Shown piece after piece: positions 7,364 through 13,741 of a stretch of 22,444 nucleotides of DNA. The stretch lies in the NCBI GenBank assembly GCA_019509895.1, contig JAEKLK010000167.1, forward strand, positions 1 to 22,444, written 5' to 3'. Under the pieces are notes generated by a model. It had not been told where the DNA came from. It was given only the letters and a program-made list of their open reading frames with translations, and searched no databases. Position numbers and translations under genes: made by a program. This DNA is from Betaproteobacteria bacterium (lineage in GTDB: Bacteria; Pseudomonadota; Gammaproteobacteria; Burkholderiales; SG8-39). Within the stretch, counting starts at the first letter, position 1. Every line of letters starts with the position of its first letter.

Positions 7364-8079
7364 GACCGTCCGGACGAAAACCCGAGGAGCTGCGCCCGGT
7401 GCGCATCCAGCGGCGCTACACCAAGCACGCCGAGGGCTCGGTACTCGTGCAGTTCGGCGATACCCGGGTGCTGTGCACGGCGAGCGTCGAGGAACGCGTG
7501 CCGCCGTTCCTCAAGGAGAGCGGGCGCGGCTGGGTAACGGCAGAGTACGGCATGCTGCCCCGCTCGACCAACACGCGCACCGATCGCGAGGCAGCGCGCG
7601 GCAAGCAAAGCGGGCGTACGCAGGAGATCCAGCGCCTCATCGGCCGCTCGCTGCGCGCGGTGGTGGATCTCGCCGCGCTCGGGCCGCGGACCGTGCATCT
7701 CGACTGCGACGTGCTGCAGGCCGATGGCGGTACGCGCACCGCCGCCATTACCGGCGCATTCGTCGCGCTTCACGACGCGCTCGACTGGCTGAAAGACCGC
7801 GGCCTGCTGCGGGAGCGGCCGGTCCGCGACTTCGTTGCCGCGGTCTCGGTCGGCATCCATCAGGGCACGCCGGTGCTCGACCTCGACTACGCGGAGGACG
7901 CGGCGAGCGGCTGCGACATGAACGTGGTCATGACCGGCGCCGGTCACTTCGTCGAGGTGCAGGGCACCGCGGAAGGCCAGACCTTCGCCCGGGCCGAGCT
8001 CGACCAGCTCCTCGCCCTCGCCGAGCGCGGCATTCGGGAACTGGTCGCGCACCAGCGGAGCGCGCTTGGCCTCGGCTGA
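7360..8079 (+). CDS. rph: Ribonuclease PH
   Basis: This is a 239-residue phosphorolytic 3'-to-5' exoribonuclease that trims tRNA precursors and other RNA 3' ends. The start is TTG at 7360: it gives the exact family N-terminus MRPSGRKPEELRPV and overlaps the phosphatase stop as TTGA; no ATG in frame fits. Key residues match the family: Arg86 and the GGTRT loop (123-127, Arg126) for phosphate, and Asp180 and Asp186 in LDLDYAEDAASGCDMN for the active site. TAEYGMLPRST (60-70) is also typical. Length is normal and the C-terminus is intact, so unlike the frameshifted rph of E. coli K-12 strains this copy should be active. Confidence 0.96.
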   Translation: MRPSGRKPEELRPVRIQRRYTKHAEGSVLVQFGDTRVLCTASVEERVPPFLKESGRGWVTAEYGMLPRSTNTRTDREAARGKQSGRTQEIQRLIGRSLRAVVDLAALGPRTVHLDCDVLQADGGTRTAAITGAFVALHDALDWLKDRGLLRERPVRDFVAAVSVGIHQGTPVLDLDYAEDAASGCDMNVVMTGAGHFVEVQGTAEGQTFARAELDQLLALAERGIRELVAHQRSALGLG

Positions 8080-8716
8080 GCTCCTCGACTACTACCGCCG
8101 ACGCGCCCGCGAATACGAGGCGATCTACGCCAAGCCCGAGCGGCAGGCGGACCTCGCGCGCCTGCGCTCCCACGTCCCGCAGCGCCTCGCCGGCCGGCGC
8201 GTGCTCGAAATCGCCTGCGGCACCGGCTACTGGACCGTGCTAGCGGCCGCCAGCGCGCGCAGCATCGTCGCCACCGACGCGGGCGAAGAGCCGATGCGCG
8301 TCGCAATGTCGAAGGATTACGCCGGCGCGAACGTGCGCTTCGAGATCGCCGACGCCTTTGCGCTCGGCGAGGAGCTCGGTCGTTTCGACGCGGCGCTCGC
8401 CTTCTTCTGGTGGTCGCACATACCGCTCGCGCGCATCGCCGAGTTTCTCGCGTCGCTCCACCGCCGGCTCCAGCCGGGCGCGCGCGTCCTGCTGATGGAC
8501 AACCTCTATGTGGGCGCTTCGAGCACCGCCATCTCGGAGCGCGACGCCGAAGGCAATACCTACCAGCGCCGGCAACTCTCCGACGGGAGCGAGAATCGCG
8601 TGCTCAAGAATTTCCCCACTGAAGGCGACCTGCGCGCCTCGCTCGGCCCGCATGCGCGCGAGCTTTCCTACCAGGCACTCGAGTACTACTGGCTGGTCGA
8701 ATACACGCTGAAGTGA
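8066..8716 (+). CDS. Class I SAM-dependent methyltransferase, substrate unknown
   Basis: This is a 216-residue Rossmann-fold methyltransferase. Motif I is VLEIACGTGYW (46-56), the acidic residue after strand 2 is in VATDAGEEPM, and a later strand reads FDAALAFFWWSHIP, followed by LQPGARVLLMDNLY. The N-terminus DYYRRRAREYEAIYA resembles small-molecule methyltransferases of the Methyltransf_25/UbiE-like group, but I cannot name the substrate. The start is TTG at 8066, preceded by GGAG with a 5-nt spacer; this overlaps rph by 14 nt. Its stop overlaps the rdgB start (GTGA). Its position between rph and rdgB looks like an insertion into a conserved block. Confidence 0.85.
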   Translation: MASAELLDYYRRRAREYEAIYAKPERQADLARLRSHVPQRLAGRRVLEIACGTGYWTVLAAASARSIVATDAGEEPMRVAMSKDYAGANVRFEIADAFALGEELGRFDAALAFFWWSHIPLARIAEFLASLHRRLQPGARVLLMDNLYVGASSTAISERDAEGNTYQRRQLSDGSENRVLKNFPTEGDLRASLGPHARELSYQALEYYWLVEYTLK

Positions 8717-9309
8717 AGCTGGTCGTCGCGTCCAACAATCCCGGCAAGCTGCGCGAGTTGCAGGCGATCCTCGCGCCGGCGCTCGAGCTCGTGCCGCAGT
8801 CGGCGCTCGGCATCGCGGAGGCGGACGAGCCGCATGACACGTTCATCGAGAACGCGCTCGCCAAGGCGCGCCACGCCAGCCGGGCGGCGCGGCTGCCGGC
8901 GCTCGCGGATGACTCCGGCCTGTGCGTCGACGCGCTCGGCGGCGAGCCCGGCGTGCGCTCCGCCTATTACGCCGGCCGCGAGGGCAGCCGCGAGGAGCGC
9001 GACGCTCGGAACAACGCAAGACTTCTCGCCGCGCTCGGCGAGCAGCGCGGCGCGTACTATTGCTGCGTGATGGTGCTCGTGCGACACGTTGATGAGCCAC
9101 GGCCGCTGATTGCCGAAGGCATCTGGCGCGGCGAGATCGCACGCGCGCCGCGCGGCGCGAACGGTTTCGGCTACGACCCGCTGTTTTTGCTTCCGGCGCT
9201 CGGCAGGACGGCGGCCGAGCTCCCGCCCGCGGAAAAAAACCGGATCAGCCACCGCGCCCTCGCGGCACGACGGCTGCTCGAGCTCTGGCATGGCGACGAT
9301 CGGCGTTGA
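8713..9309 (+). CDS. rdgB: RdgB/HAM1-type XTP/dITP pyrophosphatase
   Basis: This is a 198-residue non-canonical purine NTP pyrophosphatase. It hydrolyses dITP, ITP and XTP to monophosphates and keeps deaminated purines out of DNA and RNA. Family motifs are ASNNPGKLREL at the N-terminus (SNNPGK at 7-12), ENALAKA, ADDSGLCVDAL (65-75), NGFGYDPLF (150-158) and the terminal SHRALA (179-184). The start is GTG at 8713, overlapping the methyltransferase stop as GTGA, and places the first strand correctly. No Shine-Dalgarno is evident, consistent with coupled translation. The length is normal for the family. Confidence 0.96.
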   Translation: MKLVVASNNPGKLRELQAILAPALELVPQSALGIAEADEPHDTFIENALAKARHASRAARLPALADDSGLCVDALGGEPGVRSAYYAGREGSREERDARNNARLLAALGEQRGAYYCCVMVLVRHVDEPRPLIAEGIWRGEIARAPRGANGFGYDPLFLLPALGRTAAELPPAEKNRISHRALAARRLLELWHGDDRR

Positions 9310-10534
9310 GCGCGCCGGGCGCGTACAGTTCGCGGTCCTGCCGCCGCTCGCGTTGTACGTGCACATCCCCTGGTGCGTGCGCAAATGCCCGTACTGCGAC
9401 TTCAACTCGCATGAGGGCGCCGAGCCGTTGCCCGAGCGTGAATACGTGGCCAAGCTCGTCGCCGATCTCGAGTCGCTGCTTCCTTCGGTGTGGGGACGGC
9501 GGCTCATGAGCGTGTTCATCGGCGGTGGCACGCCGAGCCTCTTCTCGCCGCAAGCCATCGACGAGCTGCTTGCCGCTGTGCGCGCGCGCCTGACGCTCGA
9601 GCCGGGCGCCGAGATTACGCTCGAGGCCAATCCCGGTACGGTGGAGGCGGCGCGCTTTCGCGGCTTCCGCGACGCCGGCGTTAATCGCGTCTCGCTTGGC
9701 GTGCAGAGCTTCGACGACGCCATGCTTTCGGCGCTCGGTCGCATCCACGGCGCCGCCGAAGCGCGCAAGGCAGTCTCGACTGCGCTCGCGAGCTTCGACA
9801 ACGTCAACATCGACCTGATGTACGGGCTGCCGGGGCAGACGCTCGACATGACGCGCTCCGACATCGAGGAGGCGCTCGCCTGCGGCGTGCCGCATATCTC
9901 GGCGTATCAGCTCACCATCGAGCCGAACACGGTGTTCTATCGCCGTCCGCCGCCGCTGCCGGAGCACGATGCCTGCGCCGACATGCAGCTCGGGGTCGAA
10001 GAGGCGCTCGCGGCCGCCGGCTACCAGCACTACGAGACCTCGGCCTTTGCGCGCCCGGGCCATCGCTGCCGACATAACCTCAACTACTGGCAGTTCGGCG
10101 ATTATCTCGGCATCGGCGCCGGCGCCCACGGCAAGGTGAGCTTCCCCGACCGCGTGACGCGGCACGAGCGCATCAAGCAGCCGCGCGACTACCTCGTCGC
10201 GCCGTCAACGCTCGTGCGTGAAGCCAGCGTGCCGCCGACCGAGCTGCCGTTCGAATTCATGCTGAACGCGTTACGCCTGGTCGAGGGTTTTCCGATCGCG
10301 CTCTTCGAGGAGCGCACCGGCCTGCCGTTTGTCACCGTGGTGCGTCAGCTGGAAGACGCGGAGCGGCGCGGTTTGATCGAGCGCGACTGGCAGCGCGTGC
10401 GCCCGACCGAGCGCGGGCGGCTCTTCCTCAACGAGCTGCTGGCGGTTTTTGTCGGCGGCGAAAATACAGGTCGCGAAGCGGGTGTCCCAATCGCGCTCCA
10501 CGCGCCGCGAACTTCGTCGCCGGCCGGGCGGTAA
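9290..10534 (+). CDS. hemW: HemW-type radical SAM heme chaperone
   Basis: This is a 414-residue radical SAM protein of the HemW family (formerly called oxygen-independent coproporphyrinogen oxidase-like). It binds a 4Fe-4S cluster through CVRKCPYC (Cys29, Cys33, Cys36) and has GGGTPS at 78-83, EANPGTVE, NRVSLGVQSFDD and DLMYGLPGQT. HemW proteins are thought to deliver heme to respiratory enzymes. The ATG at 9290 overlaps the end of rdgB by 20 nt. The last conserved helix ends near FLNELLAVF; about 26 further residues form a non-conserved tail that overlaps trmB on the other strand. That tail explains why the protein is longer than usual (about 380-400). Confidence 0.94.
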   Translation: MATIGVERAGRVQFAVLPPLALYVHIPWCVRKCPYCDFNSHEGAEPLPEREYVAKLVADLESLLPSVWGRRLMSVFIGGGTPSLFSPQAIDELLAAVRARLTLEPGAEITLEANPGTVEAARFRGFRDAGVNRVSLGVQSFDDAMLSALGRIHGAAEARKAVSTALASFDNVNIDLMYGLPGQTLDMTRSDIEEALACGVPHISAYQLTIEPNTVFYRRPPPLPEHDACADMQLGVEEALAAAGYQHYETSAFARPGHRCRHNLNYWQFGDYLGIGAGAHGKVSFPDRVTRHERIKQPRDYLVAPSTLVREASVPPTELPFEFMLNALRLVEGFPIALFEERTGLPFVTVVRQLEDAERRGLIERDWQRVRPTERGRLFLNELLAVFVGGENTGREAGVPIALHAPRTSSPAGR

Positions 10535-11102
10535 AGCCGCGCGCCACCGGCTCGAGCAGCGGCTCGGCGGCGAATACTTGTTGCATCTGCTCGGCATAGT
10601 CGGGCCAGTCGGTCGCGGCATGCACCACGCCGCCGGGCGCCAGCTTGCGCGCCATGAGCGCTGCGTTTTGCCGCTGCACCAGGCGCCGCTTGTGATGGCG
10701 CGTCTTAGGCCACGGGTCGGGAAAGAAGAGATGAATCGCCGCGAGGCTGTCATCGGCGATCATGTGCTCGAGGACCTCGAGCGCGTCGTGACGGATCACG
10801 CGCAGGTTCGCCAATGTCTCGCGCTGGATCGCATTCAGCAAGCTGCCGACGCCCGGCCCGTGCACCTCGATGGCGACGAAATCCGTTTCCGGATGCGCCT
10901 TGGCGATCGCGAGCGTGGTTTCGCCCATGCCCGAGCCGATCTCGAGAACGAGCGGCGCGGCGCGGCCGAAGAGCTCGTGTGGATTTAGCAGCCGTTCGGC
11001 GAACGGCACGCCGTAGCGGGGATAGAGCTCATTGAGCGCGCGTTGCTGCGCCGGCGTCGTCCTGCTCTGGCGCAGGACGTAGCTGCGAACCGGTCGCTTC
11101 AG
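10428..11102 (-). CDS. trmB: tRNA (guanine-N7)-methyltransferase, probable CTG start
   Basis: This is a 224-residue TrmB, which makes m7G46 in the tRNA variable loop. The SAM motif is VLEIGSGMGE (52-61) and the family signature is FFPDPWPKTRHHKRR (from 126); FTARPATKF and LGHPLRDLYF close the protein. The first ATG/GTG/TTG in frame is a GTG at 11009, but starting there removes the conserved KRPVRSYVLRQSRTTPAQQR segment that aligns with the N-terminus of known TrmB proteins. Upstream in this frame there is no ATG, GTG or TTG before a stop codon inside thiG. The only well-placed codon is CTG at 11102-11100, which overlaps the thiG stop as CTGA and has AAGG four bases before it. The 3' end overlaps hemW by 107 nt. 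Function is secure, the start is inferred. Confidence 0.9.
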   Translation of the reverse strand: MKRPVRSYVLRQSRTTPAQQRALNELYPRYGVPFAERLLNPHELFGRAAPLVLEIGSGMGETTLAIAKAHPETDFVAIEVHGPGVGSLLNAIQRETLANLRVIRHDALEVLEHMIADDSLAAIHLFFPDPWPKTRHHKRRLVQRQNAALMARKLAPGGVVHAATDWPDYAEQMQQVFAAEPLLEPVARGFTARPATKFAARGARLGHPLRDLYFRRRQKPPAAR

Positions 11103-11893
11103 GCCGCCTTGGACGAGATCGTTCCTTCGCTCGGCGAGCTGGGCGCTGCCGAGTAAAGCTTCTTCGGCATGCGGCCGGCGAGAAAAGCTTCACGGCCGGC
11201 CTCGACCGCCTTCTTCATCGCCTTGGCCATCAGCACCGGGTTCTTGGCGGCGGCGACCGCCGTGTTCATCAGGACGCCGTCGCAACCGAGCTCCATCGCC
11301 ACCGCCGCATCGGAGGCCGTGCCCACCCCGGCGTCGACGAGCACCGGCACCTTCACCCGGTCGATGACGAGCTGCAGGTTCCAGGGATTGAGAATGCCCA
11401 TGCCCGAGCCGATGAGCGAGGCGAGCGGCATGACGGCGACGCAGCCGGCGGCTTCGAGCATCTGCGCCTGGATCGGATCGTCGGAGCAGTACACCATCAC
11501 CTTGAAGCCGTCCTTCACCAGCTGCTCCGCCGCCTTCAGCGTCTCGGGCATGTTCGGGTACAGCGTGTGCGGATCGCCGAGCACCTCGAGCTTCACCAGG
11601 TCATGTCCGTCGAGCAGCTCGCGCGCGAGGCGGAGCGTGCGCACGGCATCCTGCGCCGTGTAGCAGCCGGCGGTATTGGGCAGATAGGTGAACTTCGACG
11701 GCGCCAGGAACTCGAGCAGGCTCGGCTCGCCGCGGTTCTGGCCGATGTTGGTACGGCGGATCGCGACGGTGACGATCTGCGCGCCGGAGGCTTCGACCGC
11801 CGCTCGCGTCTCGGCGAAATCCTTGTACTTGCCGGTGCCGATGAGCAGGCGCGAGGTGTAGCTCTTGCCGGCAATGACCAGGGAATCGCTCAT
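11099..11893 (-). CDS. thiG: Thiazole synthase ThiG
   Basis: This is a 264-residue ThiG, which forms the thiazole phosphate of thiamin from deoxyxylulose phosphate, a glycine-derived imine and ThiS thiocarboxylate. The N-terminus LVIAGKSYTSRLLIGTGKY and the core segments VTVAIRR, LPNTAGC and DLVKLEVLGD are family signatures; Lys101 is the expected Schiff-base lysine. MPLASLIGSGMGI and VPVLVDAGVGTASDAA form the phosphate-binding end of the barrel. The last approximately 15 residues are a variable tail. The ATG shares one base with the thiS stop, so the pair is translationally coupled, and its stop overlaps the proposed trmB start. The gene for the glycine or tyrosine oxidase partner is not in the window. 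Confidence 0.97.
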   Translation of the reverse strand: MSDSLVIAGKSYTSRLLIGTGKYKDFAETRAAVEASGAQIVTVAIRRTNIGQNRGEPSLLEFLAPSKFTYLPNTAGCYTAQDAVRTLRLARELLDGHDLVKLEVLGDPHTLYPNMPETLKAAEQLVKDGFKVMVYCSDDPIQAQMLEAAGCVAVMPLASLIGSGMGILNPWNLQLVIDRVKVPVLVDAGVGTASDAAVAMELGCDGVLMNTAVAAAKNPVLMAKAMKKAVEAGREAFLAGRMPKKLYSAAPSSPSEGTISSKAA

Positions 11894-12096
11894 CAGCCGC
11901 CGCCCACCGCCACGACGATCTCGAGCTGATCGCCATCGCCGATCAGCGTGCGGGCGTGCGCGCTCTTCGGCACGATTTCGCCGTTTCGCTCCACGGCGAC
12001 TTTCTTGCCGACCATCTCGAGCCTCTCGAGCAGCGACGCGACATCGAGCGGCGCCTCGAAGCGCCGCGCAGCGCCGTTCACGGTGACCACGATCAT
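11893..12096 (-). CDS. thiS: Sulfur carrier protein ThiS
   Basis: This is a 67-residue ubiquitin-fold sulfur carrier. It begins MIVVTVNG, has VASLLERL and VAVERNGEIVP in the middle, GDQLEIVVAVGGG at the end, and finishes with the Gly-Gly that is adenylated and converted to a thiocarboxylate. It lies immediately before thiG, with which it shares one base, the usual arrangement. I see no TPP riboswitch in the 17 bp before it or in the short region upstream of the DUF1989 gene, so this thi pair may not be TPP-regulated here. Length and ending are normal. Confidence 0.96.
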   Translation of the reverse strand: MIVVTVNGAARRFEAPLDVASLLERLEMVGKKVAVERNGEIVPKSAHARTLIGDGDQLEIVVAVGGG

Positions 12097-12113
12097 GGGC
12101 GAATTTTACCTCG

Positions 12114-12740
12114 CTAGGGCTGGTACACGATGGCGCGCACCGGCGTGGGGTTGTAATCGTTCACCGGGTTGTTGATCTGCGGGCAGTTCGAGATCAGCGC
12201 CAGCACGTCCATCTCGGCGCGCAGGTCGACATGGTCGCCGGCCCTCGAGCGGCTCGGCCCCATGTCCATTGCGCCGTCGGCGCCGACCGGGACATACATG
12301 AAGAAGTTGAGATTGGCGACCATGTCGCGCGGCCCCATGCCGTAGCGGCCGAGCTGCTGGATGAAATTCGCCCGGCAGTTCGGATCTTCCGGCTTGCCGT
12401 AGCGCTTGCGATTGAGCGCCGAGGAGCAGCAGCCGCCGATCGTGTCGTGGAAGCCGCAGGTGTCCTCGACCACGGTGAGCATGGCGTTGCAGTTCACCGA
12501 GTAGATCACCGTGTCCTTGCGGATGAAGATATTGCCGTTGATCTTCATTGTGTCAGCCGCTGCATAGCGATCGTCGTAGTCGCGCGCGTTGTAGCAGAGG
12601 AAATCGACGGCCTGCCTTCCCTCGAGGTCGATGATCCGCAGGACCTGTCCCCTGCCGATTTCGCGGCTCCAGCCGGCGCGGGCCGCGATCAGCTCATTCG
12701 ACAGCACCATGCCAGGGACCTGCTGCCAGGTTGTGCTCAT
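12114..12740 (-). CDS. DUF1989 / urea carboxylase-associated family protein
   Basis: This is a 208-residue protein of the DUF1989 family, often annotated as urea carboxylase- or urea amidolyase-associated. Visible features are LRIIDLEGRQAVDFLCYNARD (first part), a Cys-rich centre (DTCGFH at 93-98, GGCCSSALNRKRYG at 102-115, Cys122), RDMVANLNFFM, then GDHVDLRAEMDVLALISNCPQINNP near the C-terminus. The conserved Cys, His and Asp residues suggest a metal site, but the biochemical function is not established to my knowledge. No urea carboxylase or guanidine genes are nearby; it instead sits 17 bp upstream of thiS on the same strand. The ATG at 12740 was chosen; an in-frame GTG at 12758 would add six residues. 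No signal peptide is seen. Confidence 0.85.
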   Translation of the reverse strand: MSTTWQQVPGMVLSNELIAARAGWSREIGRGQVLRIIDLEGRQAVDFLCYNARDYDDRYAAADTMKINGNIFIRKDTVIYSVNCNAMLTVVEDTCGFHDTIGGCCSSALNRKRYGKPEDPNCRANFIQQLGRYGMGPRDMVANLNFFMYVPVGADGAMDMGPSRSRAGDHVDLRAEMDVLALISNCPQINNPVNDYNPTPVRAIVYQP

Positions 12741-12762
12741 GCGCCTAGCGTAGCGCACTGTG

Positions 12763-12768
12763 TAGAAT
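12763..12768 (+). promoter_or_regulatory. Possible -10 element for the tRNA-Gly gene
   Basis: TAGAAT (5 of 6 to TATAAT) lies 10 bp before the first base of the mature tRNA. No convincing -35 hexamer sits 16-18 bp upstream, so this is only a candidate. It falls in the 38-bp space between the divergent DUF1989 start and the tRNA. Confidence 0.3.
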
Positions 12769-12778
12769 CGCCGCCAAC

Positions 12779-12852
12779 GCGGGTGTAGTTCAATGGCAGA
12801 ACATCAGCTTCCCAAGCTGAATACGTGGGTTCGATTCCCATCACCCGCTCCA
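12779..12852 (+). tRNA. tRNA-Gly (anticodon CCC)
   Basis: This is a 74-nt tRNA with the CCA end encoded (12850-12852). The acceptor arms GCGGGTG (12779-12785) and CACCCGC (12842-12848) pair over 7 bp, including a G-T-type neighbour; the discriminator is T. The anticodon stem CAGC/GCTG encloses TTCCCAA, giving anticodon CCC at 12811-12813, which reads GGG glycine codons. The T-arm GTGGGTTCGATTCCCAT carries the standard TTCGATT loop. It closely resembles the E. coli glyU type. A cyclase gene starts 16 nt after the CCA on the same strand. Confidence 0.97.
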
Positions 12853-12868
12853 GGGCAACAACGGAGGT

Positions 12869-13741
12869 ATGGCCGGCGAAGCGACGCGAACGGTACTGTT
12901 CGCCGATGTGAGCGGCAGCAGCCAGCTCTACGAGAGCGCTGGCGATGAGGTCGCGGCGAAGGCGATCGCGCAATGCATGCGCGCGGTGCGCGAAGTCACC
13001 GAGGCCGCCGGCGGCGAGCTGATCAAGGAAATCGGCGACGAAGCGATGACGCTGTTTGCGGACCCCGACTCGGCCGCCAATGCCGCGACGCGCATGCACC
13101 TCGCTGTGGAGGCACTGCCGCCCGTCGGCGCGACAACATTGGCCCTGCGTATCGGCTTTCACACCGGGGCGGTGATGCGCCGCGACGACGACTTATTTGG
13201 CGACACCGTCAACCTGGCCTCGCGCATCGCCGGGCAGGCCTCGCGCGGGCAGGTGCTGATGTCCGAGCAAACGGCGGCGCTGCTGGCTCCGGTCCTGCGC
13301 GGCATGACGCGAGCGCTTTACTCCGTCGAAGTGAAAGGCAAGACCGAGAGTGTCGCCCTGTGCGAGCTGGTCTGGCGCCAGAGTCCGGACGTGACTGACA
13401 TGGCGGGCAGTGCCGCCCACGTGTCGATCGGACGGCTCTGGCTAAAGCATCGCGGCGCCGAAGTGACGGGCTGGGACTCGGTCGTGCGCATCGGGCGAGA
13501 CAAGGAGTGCGAGATCGTCGTCACGAGCGATAACGCGTCACGGCAGCACTGCACGATCGAGCGGCGCCGCGACAAATTCGTACTGCGCGACCACAGCACC
13601 AACGGCACGTACGTGGCAGTCGAGGGCGAGGCGGAGATGGCGCTGCATCGCGAGGACTACATTCTGCGGGGCCACGGCTGGATCGCCTGCGGTGAGCCGC
13701 GCGCGCAGACCGCCGAGGCGATCGAGTATTACTGCGAGTAG
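12869..13741 (+). CDS. Class III adenylate cyclase with C-terminal FHA domain
   Basis: This is a 290-residue cytosolic protein with two domains. Residues 5-165 form a class III nucleotidyl cyclase domain. It keeps both metal aspartates (Asp13 in FADVSGSS, Asp57 in IGDEAM), the adenine-selecting pair (Lys53 and Asp108 in DLFGD) and the transition-state Asn115 and Arg119 in VNLASR, so it should make cAMP as a homodimer. Residues about 185-278 form an FHA domain with GR (209-210), SRQH (224-227) and TNG (244-246), the residues that contact phosphothreonine. No membrane segment is present. GGAGG at 12863-12867 is only one base from the ATG, but any later start would lose Asp13. It follows tRNA-Gly by 16 nt and meets the NlpC/P60 gene tail to tail. 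The ligand of the FHA domain is unknown. Confidence 0.93.
   Translation: MAGEATRTVLFADVSGSSQLYESAGDEVAAKAIAQCMRAVREVTEAAGGELIKEIGDEAMTLFADPDSAANAATRMHLAVEALPPVGATTLALRIGFHTGAVMRRDDDLFGDTVNLASRIAGQASRGQVLMSEQTAALLAPVLRGMTRALYSVEVKGKTESVALCELVWRQSPDVTDMAGSAAHVSIGRLWLKHRGAEVTGWDSVVRIGRDKECEIVVTSDNASRQHCTIERRRDKFVLRDHSTNGTYVAVEGEAEMALHREDYILRGHGWIACGEPRAQTAEAIEYYCE

Noticed and set aside
12097..12113. TPP riboswitch upstream of thiS
   Set aside because: Only 17 bp separate thiS from the preceding gene, and no THI-box-like sequence is recognisable there or in the 38 bp upstream of the DUF1989 gene.
12779..12852. tRNA-Gly as an integration site for a mobile element
   Set aside because: No duplicated tRNA 3' end, integrase or phage-like genes are seen downstream; the following genes have the same composition as the rest of the window.
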